From assembly GCF_030409755.1 (NCBI RefSeq), contig NZ_JAUFQE010000001.1:1888742-1952741 (forward strand): a DNA stretch of 64,000 nucleotides, read 5' to 3'. Position 1 is the first letter of the stretch, and every line of letters begins with the position of its first letter. A program made the position numbers and the translations under genes. Shown piece after piece: positions 9,055 to 17,780 of this stretch. Source of the stretch: Vibrio lentus (GTDB taxonomy: Bacteria > Pseudomonadota > Gammaproteobacteria > Enterobacterales > Vibrionaceae). The notes beneath the pieces were generated by a model. That model worked only from the letters and a program-made list of their open reading frames with translations, was not told the origin of the DNA and did not search any database.

Positions 9055-10056
9055 ATGTCGAATAAGAAAAAACGTCCCACATTACAAGATGTTGCCAACC
9101 TCGTTGGTGTCACTAAAATGACCGTCAGTCGCTGCCTGCGAGACTCTTCTCAAGTGTCAGAAGCTCTGCGCGATAAGATCAGCGCTGCAGTAGACGAGCT
9201 AGGTTATATCCCTAATCGCGCACCAGACATTCTTTCCAACGCAAAAAGCAATGCGATTGGTGTTTTAGTTCCCTCGTTAACCAACCAAGTTTTTGCTGAA
9301 GTTATCCGTGGCATTGAACAAGTCACAGCGCCCGCAGGCTACCAAACCATGATTGCCCACTATGGCTATAGCGCTGAACTGGAAGAGCAGAGCATCGCTT
9401 CACTGCTTTCTTACAACGTTGATGCGATTATCCTTTCAGAAAACGTGCACACCGATAGAGCGCGTAAGATGTTGCAGACTGTTTCTATCCCTGTGATTGA
9501 GATTATGGATTCAGTGTCGCCAAGAATTGAACAAGCGGTTGGCTTTGATAACTTCGAAGCGGCTAGAGCGATGACCAAAACCATGCTCGAGAGAGGGCGC
9601 ACCAATATCGCTTACTTAGCAGCACGTATGGATGAGCGTACTCGCTTGAAAATGGCGGGCTACGAGCATGCAATGCAAGAAGCCGATAAAACGCCTGTGA
9701 CACTGCAAACGGAAGACGCTTCCTCGTTTACTCTTGGTGCAAAACTGATTGGTGAGCTACTTGAGAAACACCCACAAGTGAATGGCATTTTCTGTACTAA
9801 CGATGATTTGGCCATTGGTGCTTTTTACGAATGTGTACGACGTGGTATTCAAGTCCCCGAGCAGATGGCGATTGCAGGTTTCCACGGACACGACATCACA
9901 GTGGCGATGACGCCGCGTTTAGCGACTGTCGTAACACCTAGGGAGCAGATCGGTAAAGTCGCTGCAGAGCAAGTTGTAGCGCGTTTACAAGGCAACAATG
10001 AATGGGTGGCGAAGCTGGATCTCGGTTATGAGATTGAAGTGGGTGAGAGTATTTAA
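9055..10056 (+). CDS. gntR: LacI-family gluconate repressor GntR
   Basis: A 333-residue regulator with a LacI helix-turn-helix at the N-terminus (LQDVANLVGVTKMTVSRCLRD, residues 10-30; hinge to about 60) and a periplasmic-binding-like effector domain. Domain order, length and sequence resemble GntR of enteric bacteria. It probably binds the three GTTACC-GGTAAC type palindromes in the window and releases them when gluconate is present. The ATG has a weak ribosome site, which suits a low-abundance repressor. Confidence 0.88.
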   Translation: MSNKKKRPTLQDVANLVGVTKMTVSRCLRDSSQVSEALRDKISAAVDELGYIPNRAPDILSNAKSNAIGVLVPSLTNQVFAEVIRGIEQVTAPAGYQTMIAHYGYSAELEEQSIASLLSYNVDAIILSENVHTDRARKMLQTVSIPVIEIMDSVSPRIEQAVGFDNFEAARAMTKTMLERGRTNIAYLAARMDERTRLKMAGYEHAMQEADKTPVTLQTEDASSFTLGAKLIGELLEKHPQVNGIFCTNDDLAIGAFYECVRRGIQVPEQMAIAGFHGHDITVAMTPRLATVVTPREQIGKVAAEQVVARLQGNNEWVAKLDLGYEIEVGESI

Positions 10057-10096
10057 TTTTACATTTCAGCTTTGCTCTTCATCGGATTCAAACTAA

Positions 10097-10142
10097 AACG
10101 CCCTTAACGAGATGAACTTCGCTAAGGGCGTTGTCTATTTAT
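10097..10142. terminator. Bidirectional hairpin between gntR and the siderophore reductase
   Basis: Ten-base arms AACGCCCTTA and TAAGGGCGTT around a 26-base loop, with short T-rich flanks. It lies between two convergent genes and probably ends both transcripts. Confidence 0.65.
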
Positions 10143-10170
10143 CTAGCAAAAGACGCATGCAGTAACAGAC

Positions 10171-10953
10171 TTAACCCGCTAAAGCTTGAGCATCTTGTTG
10201 CTTCAATACTTTATGGCCATCTTCAGTGACGCCACGCTTCCAATAACTGCTGATGTAGATGTTCTCTTTGGCGACTTCTTTTTCGTTTCGGAAGTATTGT
10301 CTCAGCTCGCGCATGCTTTCAAATTCACACGCTGTCCAAATCGAAACCTGACCGTCTAACCATTCTGAATTGCGAACCGTTTGTGAAAGGGATTCTGAGG
10401 TTTCATCTTCAATTAACCAAGTAACTTTGATGCCTTGAGGCGCTGCAAGCGTTTGTTTATCTGCTGCTGAATTGATCTGAATAACAGCGTGACCTGTTGC
10501 ATGCTCTGGAAGTGATTTTACTTTTGCAGAAAGCGCAGGGAGTGAGGTCATGTCTGCGACTAAGAAGAACCAATCAGACTCCAGATTCAGCCCTTGAATC
10601 AAACCAGGTCCCGCCACTGAAATTGTGTCACCCACTTCTGCGTTCATTGCCCATCTTGCAGCGAAGCCACATTGCAAATCTGTGGTGATGTGGCGAACGA
10701 AATCAACCTCAATCCAGTTTTCTACAGGGTTGTACTGACGAATGGTGTAAGTGCGCATGGTTGGGCGCTCACCGTCATCCAGTTGGCTTAAATCGGTTGT
10801 ACCCAATGGCGAGAATAAAAGCTTGATGTAGCCGCCGGCACATTCAGTTGGGTATTTACTTAACCCCTCACCGCTCAGCGTTATACGTTGCATGTTTGGT
10901 GTGATAGTTGAGGTTTGAGTAACAGTTAATGTGATAGGGCTAGGCTTGCTCAT
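10171..10953 (-). CDS. Siderophore-interacting protein (NADPH-dependent ferric-siderophore reductase)
   Basis: A 260-residue cytoplasmic flavoprotein of the SIP/ViuB family that reduces ferric siderophores to release iron. The FAD-binding motif RTYT is at residues 67-70, followed by VDFVRH and the NAD(P)-domain start FFLVADMTSLPAL. C-terminal SSYWKRGVTEDGH is typical of the family. A Fur-like box about 60 bases upstream fits iron repression. No siderophore synthesis or receptor gene is adjacent, so the cognate siderophore is unknown. Confidence 0.88.
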   Translation of the reverse strand: MSKPSPITLTVTQTSTITPNMQRITLSGEGLSKYPTECAGGYIKLLFSPLGTTDLSQLDDGERPTMRTYTIRQYNPVENWIEVDFVRHITTDLQCGFAARWAMNAEVGDTISVAGPGLIQGLNLESDWFFLVADMTSLPALSAKVKSLPEHATGHAVIQINSAADKQTLAAPQGIKVTWLIEDETSESLSQTVRNSEWLDGQVSIWTACEFESMRELRQYFRNEKEVAKENIYISSYWKRGVTEDGHKVLKQQDAQALAG

Positions 10954-11012
10954 ATAAGGCTCTCTTAGATTTTAATTTCCACATCATAATCCTGAACAAG
11001 AAAACACTCAAT

Positions 11013-11031
11013 ACTAATAATTATCATTTAC
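11013..11031 (-). promoter_or_regulatory. Fur-like box upstream of the siderophore reductase
   Basis: Read on the minus strand the 19 bases match the classic Fur box at 14 of 19 positions by my count, including the central AATGATAAT. It lies 60 bases before the reductase start and overlaps the expected promoter region. Confidence 0.7.
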
Positions 11032-11092
11032 TTTTATTTACACAAGCGCAACGTAACTTGAACCCGCTATCAATAGAAACAAAAATATAGAC

Positions 11093-11121
11093 AAAAAAGC
11101 CCTTTAGAAAACTAAAGGGCT
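11093..11121 (-). terminator. Terminator of the POT transporter gene
   Basis: On the minus strand, ten-base arms AGCCCTTTAG and CTAAAGGGCT with a 4-base loop, then six T. It lies about 32 bases after the transporter stop. Confidence 0.88.
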
Positions 11122-11152
11122 GATGTATTCGAACTGTTTAACGTAAGCAGAA

Positions 11153-12631
11153 TTAGCTGTTTGCTTGCTCTAATTCGATAGTTTCTTCAGCGGCTTTCGC
11201 TGCTTCCAGCATCTTACGAATAATGAACGATGCAGCCATTGCGATACCCACCATTACTACCGCAAGAACAGTCAGCATTTGGAAGTAATCACCGTAAACC
11301 GTTTGTACGATCTCTTGCGTGATTTGTTGACCTTTCTCTAGTGCAATAGACGTTGAGAATACCGCACCAACAATACCTGACAGTGCGATTGCAACAGAGA
11401 ACAGGCTTACAGAGAAGTTCTCGATGTGCTTAGGCGCGACAGACAGGATGAAGGCTACAACCATTGAACCAACAATCACTTCACCAAACGCTAGGAAGAA
11501 GTGAATCGCTAGGAACACTTCAGGGCGAATTAGAACGTCGTCGCCAACTGTGGTTACGGCCATTGTAAGGATACCGAAAGCGATAGCCGTTAGAATGAAT
11601 GAGAAACCTACTTTCGTTGCAGTTGAGAAGTTAATGTTTTTCTTTTCTAGGTTAGAGAAGATACCTGCGATGATCGGGCCAGCAACCATACACCACAATG
11701 GGTTCATTGCCATTGAAGCTTCAGGTGCTACGGGGATAAAGCCGAATAGGTCGCCACGCATTGTGTTGATCGCTACCATTGTCATCGACGTCATCATTTG
11801 ACCGTAGTACACGAAGAAACATGTGGTCAGGAATGTGATGATTAAGATAGTGCCCATTTTCAGCATGTCTGATTTTTTCGACTTCAGCATCAAAGAAACA
11901 AAGTAGACGATCGCAGCACCACCAATTGCGTATACGATGTTTTGGCCAATATCCATGTTAGAAAACATGAAGAATACCAAGCCAATCATTGCTGCCGAAA
12001 GACCAAGGAAGGCTGCCCAGTTCTTAGTGCTTACCGGTTGTTGATCGATTTCAGCACTGGCTTCAACAAGGCCTTTGCGAACAAAGATCATCATTAGCAG
12101 CGCTGCGCCCGCTAGAACAGCTGAAAGAAGGAAACCACCGTGGAAACCAACAACAAGCACTAGCATTGGGAACAAGTATTGGCCTAGTAACGCACCAATG
12201 TTGTTTACTGAGTAGTTAATCGGGTAGCAGTTTTCAAAATCTTCTTGAGTTTTGAACGTGCGCTTGTAAAGACTTGGGTAAGAAGGGGACATCAAACCAC
12301 GTGCATAACTTGCTAAAGCGATACCACATAATGCCATCGGTACATTGGTTGCTGCTGCACCGAGTACCAGTAAAACATAACCACTAGCGAAGCCTAAAAA
12401 GGCAATAGTCAAAGATCGGTATGCGCCTAAAAATTTATCGGCGATGAAGCCACCTGCGATAGCAAACAGCGGTCCGATTGCAGAGAAAGCACCAACAACC
12501 ATCATGGTGTCGGCTTCATTGTAGTTCAGATCTTCAAGGAAGAAACGAGTCAAGATCACCATGACGCCATAGAACGAAAGTCCGAACATCATTTGGCAGA
12601 ACATCATTGATTTGTTTAATCTATTCCACAT
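11153..12631 (-). CDS. POT/PTR-family proton-coupled transporter (MFS fold)
   Basis: A 492-residue membrane protein with about 12-14 helices. The first half resembles proton-dependent oligopeptide transporters: GGFIADKFLGAYRSL is the MFS loop 2-3 motif, and NYSVNNIGALLGQYLFP matches the POT signature region. Substrates are probably di- or tripeptides or amino-acid conjugates, but this is family inference. The ribosome site GAGGAG (minus strand, 12643-12648) is kept, but an IS200 copy sits directly upstream and separates the gene from its original promoter region. Confidence 0.8.
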   Translation of the reverse strand: MWNRLNKSMMFCQMMFGLSFYGVMVILTRFFLEDLNYNEADTMMVVGAFSAIGPLFAIAGGFIADKFLGAYRSLTIAFLGFASGYVLLVLGAAATNVPMALCGIALASYARGLMSPSYPSLYKRTFKTQEDFENCYPINYSVNNIGALLGQYLFPMLVLVVGFHGGFLLSAVLAGAALLMMIFVRKGLVEASAEIDQQPVSTKNWAAFLGLSAAMIGLVFFMFSNMDIGQNIVYAIGGAAIVYFVSLMLKSKKSDMLKMGTILIITFLTTCFFVYYGQMMTSMTMVAINTMRGDLFGFIPVAPEASMAMNPLWCMVAGPIIAGIFSNLEKKNINFSTATKVGFSFILTAIAFGILTMAVTTVGDDVLIRPEVFLAIHFFLAFGEVIVGSMVVAFILSVAPKHIENFSVSLFSVAIALSGIVGAVFSTSIALEKGQQITQEIVQTVYGDYFQMLTVLAVVMVGIAMAASFIIRKMLEAAKAAEETIELEQANS

Positions 12632-12652
12632 TATTTTATTGGCTCCTCAAAA

Positions 12653-12671
12653 CCACCGCCTAGGGCGGTGG
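12653..12671. repeat. Left-end hairpin of the IS200 element
   Basis: Eight-base perfect arms with loop TAG. In IS200/IS605 elements such hairpins are recognised as single strands by the transposase. Confidence 0.8.
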
Positions 12672-12756
12672 TGATTGTTCCTCTAGGCTATAGCCTGAAG
12701 AAGTGCCCATGTTAGAAGTAACCTCTTATTCACCACAAGTAAGAGGAAACAACCAC

Positions 12757-13194
12757 ATGGGCGATTACAGAAGTTCATCACATGTCTATTGGCGTTGCAA
12801 ATACCATATAGTTTGGACTCCAAAGTATAGATATAAGATTTTGAAAGATAAGGTTGGAAAGGAGCTTTATCGTTCAATTTATATTTTGTGCAATATGAAA
12901 GACTGCGAGGTTTTAGAGTTAAATGTTCAACCAGATCATGTTCATCTTGTTGTCATTATTCCTCCCAAGTTGTCGATCTCGAGTTTGTTAGGAGTTTTAA
13001 AGGGCCGGACAGCAATTAGACTTTTCAATAAATTTCCACATATACGTAAGAAACTATGGGGAAATCACTTTTGGGCTAGAGGGTATTTTGTAGATACGGT
13101 CGGTGTGAATGAAGAAGTCATTCGACGATATGTCCGACACCAAGATAAACAGGACATAGAGTATGAACAACAACTGCAGTTATTGAAGAACTGA
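12757..13194 (+). CDS. tnpA: IS200-type Y1 transposase TnpA
   Basis: A 145-residue HUH single-strand transposase. The HUH motif is in QPDHVHLVV (H61, H63) and the catalytic tyrosine is in RRYVRHQ (Y125). I use ATG 12757, behind GAGGAA, giving MGDYRSSSHVYW, the normal family N-terminus; the open frame extends further upstream to 12703 but that part is unlike TnpA. The gene looks intact, so the element may be active. Confidence 0.93.
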   Translation: MGDYRSSSHVYWRCKYHIVWTPKYRYKILKDKVGKELYRSIYILCNMKDCEVLELNVQPDHVHLVVIIPPKLSISSLLGVLKGRTAIRLFNKFPHIRKKLWGNHFWARGYFVDTVGVNEEVIRRYVRHQDKQDIEYEQQLQLLKN

Positions 13195-13233
13195 TAGCGT
13201 GGACGCCCCCTTCTAGGGGGTTATAAAGCAAAA

Positions 13234-13252
13234 CCGCCTTCTAAGAAGGCGG
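13234..13252. repeat. Right-end hairpin of the IS200 element
   Basis: Perfect arms CCGCCTTC and GAAGGCGG with loop TAA, then a run of T that could also end tnpA transcription. A second small hairpin (CCCCC/GGGGG) lies at 13206-13220. Confidence 0.8.
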
Positions 13253-13265
13253 ATATTTTTTCTCA

Positions 13266-13567
13266 CATTTGTGTTGATATGTAGTGTAATTGCCCAATTA
13301 TACTATCATTAGTAGCAATACATAAAATGAAACATGTGTCCCAAACAGAACTTTACTCGATATACCTTTTCTTATGAGTACATTGATATTTCTCATGAAT
13401 GAAATCTGCAATATTAGATTTTGCTAGCGGATGCATGACTGTGTGAAATTCAACCATTTTTATTTGTGGCTAAGTAATGAACAAATAAAGGAAAAGTTAT
13501 CGACGCTCATCTTGTAAAGTTTTTCAAGTGAATACCATTTTCAATTGGCCGTTGGGTTTTAGCCATT
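13266..13567. other. Intergenic region, probably the displaced leader of the POT gene
   Basis: AT-rich, with no convincing reading frame. Before the IS landed this segment would have been directly upstream of the minus-strand POT gene, so it probably holds its original promoter. I see no clear operator in it. Confidence 0.5.
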
Positions 13568-13594
13568 AAAAAAGCCAGCTTGGCAGCTGGCTTT
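13568..13594 (-). terminator. Terminator of sdaA
   Basis: On the minus strand, arms AAAGCCAGCT and AGCTGGCTTT with a 4-base loop and a T-run. It is 74 bases past the sdaA stop. Confidence 0.88.
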
Positions 13595-13667
13595 GTTTTG
13601 ATATTGAAAACTAAGTTTACAAGAATGCCATCTCTATAGGGGCTTTCTTAACTCGTGTTCTTGTCTG

Positions 13668-15038
13668 TTACTCACAAGGTGGCGCCATGTGGATCACGGC
13701 CAAGCCACCTAAAGATGTTTCACGGTACTTCTTGTTCATGTCTTTACCCGTTTGGTACATGGTTTCGATAACCTTGTCTAACGAGATAAGGCACTTGCTT
13801 GTGCGTTTCAGCGCCATACGTGATGCATTGATTGCTTTCATCGCGCCCATAGCATTACGTTCAATACACGGTACTTGAACAAGCCCGCCGATTGGATCAC
13901 ATGTCATGCCAAGTGAGTGCTCCATTGCGATCTCAGCTGCAATACAGATTTGCTCGTTGCTGCCACCGCGTAGGGCGGTTAGGCCAGCCGCTGCCATTGA
14001 AGAAGATACGCCAACTTCGCCCTGACAACCCACTTCAGCACCAGAAATCGAAGCGTTGGTTTTGTACAAGATGCCAATAGCGCCAGATACTGCTAAAAAG
14101 TCTTTTAACTGCTTGGTGTCTAGCTCTTTGATGAAGCGATGGTAGTACATCAATACCGCAGGAATAACGCCAGCAGCACCGTTAGTTGGTGATGTCACAA
14201 CCTGACCACCCGCTGCGTTTTCTTCACTCACGGCGAAGGCAAACAGGTTAATCCAATCCATGATCTCCATTGGATCATTTTCAATCGAAGCATTCGCTTC
14301 CAGCTTTTTCAAAAGAGCTGGCGCTCGACGGGTGACTTCTAGTCCGCCATCAAGAATACCTTCAGTATCAAAACCACGCTGCATACACAGAGACATTACC
14401 TTCCAAATTTGGTCAGCTTTTTGGTCAATCACATCCATGTCTTGGAAAGACACTTCATTACGCAGGATTAAGCCACCAAGGCTAAGCCCTTGTTGTTCAG
14501 ACAATTCAAGCAATTGGTCGGCAGAAGTAAAAGGGAATTCAACTTGTGTTTCTGCTTCCTGCTTGCCATTTTGCAGTTCATCAGCGGTTGCAATGAAACC
14601 ACCACCGATAGAGTAGTATGTTTCCATGTCCAACCGTTCATCATTCGCGTTAAAGGCTGAGATAGTCATGCCATTTTCGTGAAGTGGTAGGTTGGTTTTA
14701 TGAAACAGTAAGTCGCTGTCTACGTCGAAGTGAATTTCATGGTTGCCGCTCACCAATAGCGACTTGTCTTCAATCGCTTTACGCATTGCTAAATTCGCAC
14801 TGGTGATTTTGATGGTGTCAGGGCGGTTACCAAGAAGACCTAATAGGGTTGCACGATCGGTGTGGTGGCCAATACCTGTTAGTGACAATGAGCCGTATAG
14901 GTCTATTTGAATGCGGGTAACTTGATCAAGTACCGATTCAATTCTTTGGGTAAAATTAAACCCAGCGATCATTGGTCCATTTGTATGGGAGCTGGAAGGC
15001 CCAACCCCGATTTTGTAAATGTCAAAAATAGACAGCAT
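13668..15038 (-). CDS. sdaA: L-serine dehydratase (L-serine ammonia-lyase), single-chain
   Basis: A 456-residue iron-sulfur enzyme that turns L-serine into pyruvate and ammonia. The N-terminal half is the beta domain (SIFDIYKIGVGPSSSHTNGP) and the C-terminal half the alpha domain, with cluster cysteines in GCQGEVG, MTCDPIGG and QVPCIERN. This matches the fused SdaA/SdaB type. No serine transporter is adjacent. A 354-base upstream region contains a five-unit 17-base repeat that may bear on regulation. Confidence 0.94.
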   Translation of the reverse strand: MLSIFDIYKIGVGPSSSHTNGPMIAGFNFTQRIESVLDQVTRIQIDLYGSLSLTGIGHHTDRATLLGLLGNRPDTIKITSANLAMRKAIEDKSLLVSGNHEIHFDVDSDLLFHKTNLPLHENGMTISAFNANDERLDMETYYSIGGGFIATADELQNGKQEAETQVEFPFTSADQLLELSEQQGLSLGGLILRNEVSFQDMDVIDQKADQIWKVMSLCMQRGFDTEGILDGGLEVTRRAPALLKKLEANASIENDPMEIMDWINLFAFAVSEENAAGGQVVTSPTNGAAGVIPAVLMYYHRFIKELDTKQLKDFLAVSGAIGILYKTNASISGAEVGCQGEVGVSSSMAAAGLTALRGGSNEQICIAAEIAMEHSLGMTCDPIGGLVQVPCIERNAMGAMKAINASRMALKRTSKCLISLDKVIETMYQTGKDMNKKYRETSLGGLAVIHMAPPCE

Positions 15039-15392
15039 AGTAACTTCCTGTGAAGACGGTTCGATGAACGAACTCTGTATAAAATTTATATTTTGTGCGT
15101 TTCACTTTTTAGTGAAAACAGACCTTGGTTGAAACAGTTTTTTGATTGAGCTTGCTCTTTGTTTGAAACGTCTCTTTTATTGAAACTTGTGTTAGCAAAC
15201 GTAGAGCAAAGAATGCATGAGCGTGTTATTTTTGCTTAAAAGCAGCACGTCTATTCTTGCATTACCTATGTGTCGCTATGAATAGTGAGCATTATTGCGA
15301 GCAACATATAAGAATTTCAAAATACTTTTGTTAACAACTATTGTATACATAATTCACTTCATCTAATCACTAAAACGAGACTTGAACATAAA
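15039..15392. other. Divergent intergenic region between sdaA and the YdcF-like gene
   Basis: Holds the TTTCACT-N4-AGTGAAA inverted repeat (15100-15117) and a five-unit 17-base imperfect repeat (15110-15194). The rest is AT-rich promoter-like sequence, with no coding evidence. Confidence 0.6.
15110..15194. repeat. Five imperfect 17-base tandem repeats with core TTGAAAC
   Basis: Units begin at 15110, 15127, 15144, 15161 and 15178. Three contain TTGAAAC exactly (15129, 15163, 15180), one has GTGAAAA and one TTGAGCT at the same phase. Several end in CTTT or TTTT. They lie 72-156 bases upstream of sdaA. Confidence 0.6.
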
Positions 15393-16259
15393 ATGAGCAT
15401 TAATCACCTCCTTATTGTGCTGGGTAAGCGACTTAATGAGAATAAATTGACTGATGAGGGAATCAGTCGTGTTGATGCTTTAGTTGAGTATTTAATGGTG
15501 GACGCGAATCAGCAAACTGCGGTCGCATTTTGTGGTGGGGTTACGCAAGGGCAAAACACCTCCGAAGCTGATGCAATGCACCAATATTTTCGTAAGCTTG
15601 AAAGTCAGCGCGAAGCTCCGTTTATGTTAGGTGCTATCTTACTTGAGCAGCTTTCGACAAACACGGTCGAGAACATCCAGAATTTGGCTTCAGAAATGAT
15701 TGCAAGCGGGCTGTTTACTCGTGGGCAGAGCGTCAAAGTAACTTTCGTTTCGAATGACTACCATTTACAACGTATTTTCGAGATTCAATCGCTGATGGAT
15801 GAGCAAGGTCTGCTTAAAGTGCTTGTTGACAGGTGTTCCGCGCTTGGTGTGGATTTGCAAATAGATCATCAGTTAGAGGATCATGTCGCGGTGCCATATC
15901 CTCATCAAGGCCCTCAAGGGCAATTGTTTTTGCTCATGGATGTACTGACCACTTATCGAGTTTATCTCGAAGGTGTCGTGGCAGGGTCTTTTGAGCGAGA
16001 TCTAGAATCCGTAAGGAAAGAACCAGAAAGGTTATCGATTGAAGCGTTAGTGAAAGCGAGAGGTTGGATAGAATCATCTCCCCGTTTTGATATTGTGGAT
16101 ACACTCATTCCGGTATTGGAGCGTTGTATTCTTCAAACTCCAGTTGGTTCAGATATAGAAAAAGCCAGGGAGTATCTAGCTTTACTAGACACAAACCTGA
16201 CTTTCTTAAATCGATATTTAGACCCAGAGCAAGATAAGACTCAACGCTGGTGGCGATAA
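15393..16259 (+). CDS. YdcF/DUF218-family protein
   Basis: A 288-residue protein whose first 190 residues have the DUF218 (SanA/ElyC/YdcF) fold: N-terminal strand LLIVLGKRL, then AFCGGVTQGQNTSEADAM, EQLSTNTVENIQNL and FVSNDYHLQR. E. coli YdcF binds S-adenosylmethionine, while ElyC and SanA affect the cell envelope. There is no signal peptide or membrane helix, so YdcF is the closer relative. The role is unknown. It converges on a membrane protein gene with 4 bases between stops. Confidence 0.78.
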   Translation: MSINHLLIVLGKRLNENKLTDEGISRVDALVEYLMVDANQQTAVAFCGGVTQGQNTSEADAMHQYFRKLESQREAPFMLGAILLEQLSTNTVENIQNLASEMIASGLFTRGQSVKVTFVSNDYHLQRIFEIQSLMDEQGLLKVLVDRCSALGVDLQIDHQLEDHVAVPYPHQGPQGQLFLLMDVLTTYRVYLEGVVAGSFERDLESVRKEPERLSIEALVKARGWIESSPRFDIVDTLIPVLERCILQTPVGSDIEKAREYLALLDTNLTFLNRYLDPEQDKTQRWWR

Positions 16260-16263
16260 ACGG

Positions 16264-16941
16264 TTATTTCTTTTTCGTGATGCCATGAACTGTCTTTAGA
16301 CTAGCGAAAGCAATTAAACAATAAGCTAAAAGCTCTGTGCCTTCTTCAGCGATGTTTTTAACCACGCGAACATAATCATCGCCCATAACATTGTGCCAAA
16401 AGCTGCCCATGCCGAACAGGCGAGAGAACACCAACAATAGCATCACGCCAGTAACCAGAAGGTTCATGTGTGGAGAGGCAAGAATAAGCGCAAGCTGATC
16501 AATAGTGCGTTTACCATTCTTGATTGCGTAAAAAATGGCACTGCCTGCAATCAATAGAGCAGGGACAACCCATGCTCCGTGCTCTATTTTGTCGAACCAA
16601 AAATCCATTTCACGAATAAACATCACCGCGAAGAATGCGCTGATGAGCAGAGCCGCATGTTTAACTTCACGCTTCTCTCTTGCTAGGTAAGCAAAAGATC
16701 CAGACGTTACGATAAGCAGAATCTGTTGAAGCATCTCGGTTACTGAGATCTCACCAACATTGCCATTTAGCAATACAAAATCAATTCGAAGTGCAAGGTT
16801 TGCGACGATGCTGATCGCCAATACGACTAACGCTGTCTGGCATCGTTTATAGATCACTTGAGAAGTTGATTGCGACAGCGTGAACTCTGGGAGCTCAAGT
16901 GACATATGAGTTTGTTCTTTGGTTTTAGATTGGCTTTTCAT
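16264..16941 (-). CDS. Predicted multi-pass membrane protein of unknown function
   Basis: A 225-residue protein with about six or seven hydrophobic helices. I do not recognise the family. A conserved-looking central segment has acidic and aromatic residues (REMDFWFDKIEHGAWV), and the C-terminal half has a loop with VMGDDYVRVVKNIAEEGTELLAY. An internal ATG at 16905 (MSLELPEF) is an alternative start. It is monocistronic and convergent with the YdcF-like gene. Confidence 0.65.
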   Translation of the reverse strand: MKSQSKTKEQTHMSLELPEFTLSQSTSQVIYKRCQTALVVLAISIVANLALRIDFVLLNGNVGEISVTEMLQQILLIVTSGSFAYLAREKREVKHAALLISAFFAVMFIREMDFWFDKIEHGAWVVPALLIAGSAIFYAIKNGKRTIDQLALILASPHMNLLVTGVMLLLVFSRLFGMGSFWHNVMGDDYVRVVKNIAEEGTELLAYCLIAFASLKTVHGITKKK

Positions 16942-17055
16942 ATCAATACGGCTTGTAATATTTTGTAACAGGCTGGCATTCTATCGTTTCGAGTGTCTCC
17001 ACAATGTCATGGAAATGTCAGAAATAAAACACTGTTCAATTGTTGTGTGTATACG

Positions 17056-17086
17056 GTAAACCGCTGCCTTGAGGCAGGCAGTTTAC
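17056..17086. repeat. Nested inverted repeat in the intergenic region
   Basis: GTAAAC and GTTTAC enclose CTGCCT and AGGCAG, giving a 31-base near-palindrome with two paired zones. There is no T-run, so it is not a simple terminator. It could be an operator or an mRNA end for the lipoprotein gene. Confidence 0.5.
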
Positions 17087-17153
17087 GTAACGTACTAGAA
17101 TTTTTGGGGCGGGGTCTTACAGCGGTGAGGTTAGAAACTCGCAGTCGAAGTGA

Positions 17154-17408
17154 TTACTTTTCAGCTTCTTGCTCGTGGTTATTGCGGTAGTACTCCCACT
17201 GTTCAATGCGCTCACCGTCATCGAATACACAGTAAGTGGTACGTTGATTGTTTTCAGTCACCGTATCTAATTCGCCATCTTGTTGAACACAATAAACCGC
17301 AGCTGGGTTAGCGACTGAAACACGTTGGCCTTCGCTATATTCTGCATAGTCGTTTGCACAACCGCCTAATACAACGGCAAATACAGCCATCAAACCAATT
17401 TTCTTCAT
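17154..17408 (-). CDS. Small DUF333 lipoprotein
   Basis: An 84-residue exported lipoprotein. The signal sequence has a lipobox LGGC with Cys at residue 17. The mature part fits the DUF333 pattern, NPAAVYCVQQDGEL then YCVFDDGERIEQWEYYR. Such proteins are sometimes called putative hemolysins, but no activity is established. The two mature cysteines could pair. Confidence 0.8.
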   Translation of the reverse strand: MKKIGLMAVFAVVLGGCANDYAEYSEGQRVSVANPAAVYCVQQDGELDTVTENNQRTTYCVFDDGERIEQWEYYRNNHEQEAEK

Positions 17409-17780
17409 GTTTATCTCCTACGTGATAACTCTATAATCGAATGCGTTAAGTTCTACAGAACCAAATGAGAAGCTCTATGAAATTAGTATATTTTAGATTT
17501 AAGAAAAGGTTGTCCTAATTTGGTCAAGATATTGAAATAGGTTGATATTTCTTCATGTTTAGCTGCTTTTTGGGTGTTAGATCAAGCTAAGAGAGGCCAT
17601 GGTATTACGAGATTAGTACACGGACAGCTGAGGATTTTGAAGCGGAACTGACTCTTTCAAGGCAATGCATAAACTGGGTTAAAGAGCGTGGTGTTTGATG
17701 TTGTGTCACTTGTTCTTAGCCTCGAATCTATTCTCTATTATGATATGATGCCGCCCAAATTCAGTTGAGCAGTCAGAATC
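17409..17780. other. Intergenic region with a possible coding remnant
   Basis: Contains the promoter side of the DUF333 lipoprotein gene, an AT-rich stretch, and a coding-like fragment at 17591-17698. The 80 bases before the Nudix gene carry its promoter (a TATGAT box near 17740). Confidence 0.45.
17591..17698 (+). pseudogene. Possible C-terminal remnant of a lost gene
   Basis: Thirty-five codons open between two stops without a start codon. The translation is protein-like in composition (ERPWYYEISTRTAEDF, later INWVKERGV) and ends naturally in TGA. No upstream continuation is visible in this frame. It may be the tail of a decayed gene, or chance. Confidence 0.3.

Larger units (their letters stand above)
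12647..13265 (+). mobile_element. IS200/IS605-family insertion sequence (IS1004-like, tnpA only)
   Basis: About 620 bases with one Y1 transposase gene and the subterminal hairpins expected of this family: CCACCGCC/GGCGGTGG at 12653-12671 and CCGCCTTC/GAAGGCGG at 13234-13252. No target duplication is expected. No tnpB is present. Exact ends are estimated from the hairpins. Size and single-gene layout match the IS1004 type of Vibrio. Confidence 0.85.

Noticed and set aside
12703..12756. Longer N-terminus for the IS200 transposase
   Set aside because: The extension lies in the left-end regulatory region and is unlike TnpA; ATG 12757 has a good ribosome site.
16993..17190. Forward frame of 65 codons over the hairpin at 17056
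   Set aside because: It overlaps an inverted repeat and the end of the DUF333 lipoprotein gene and has no ribosome site.
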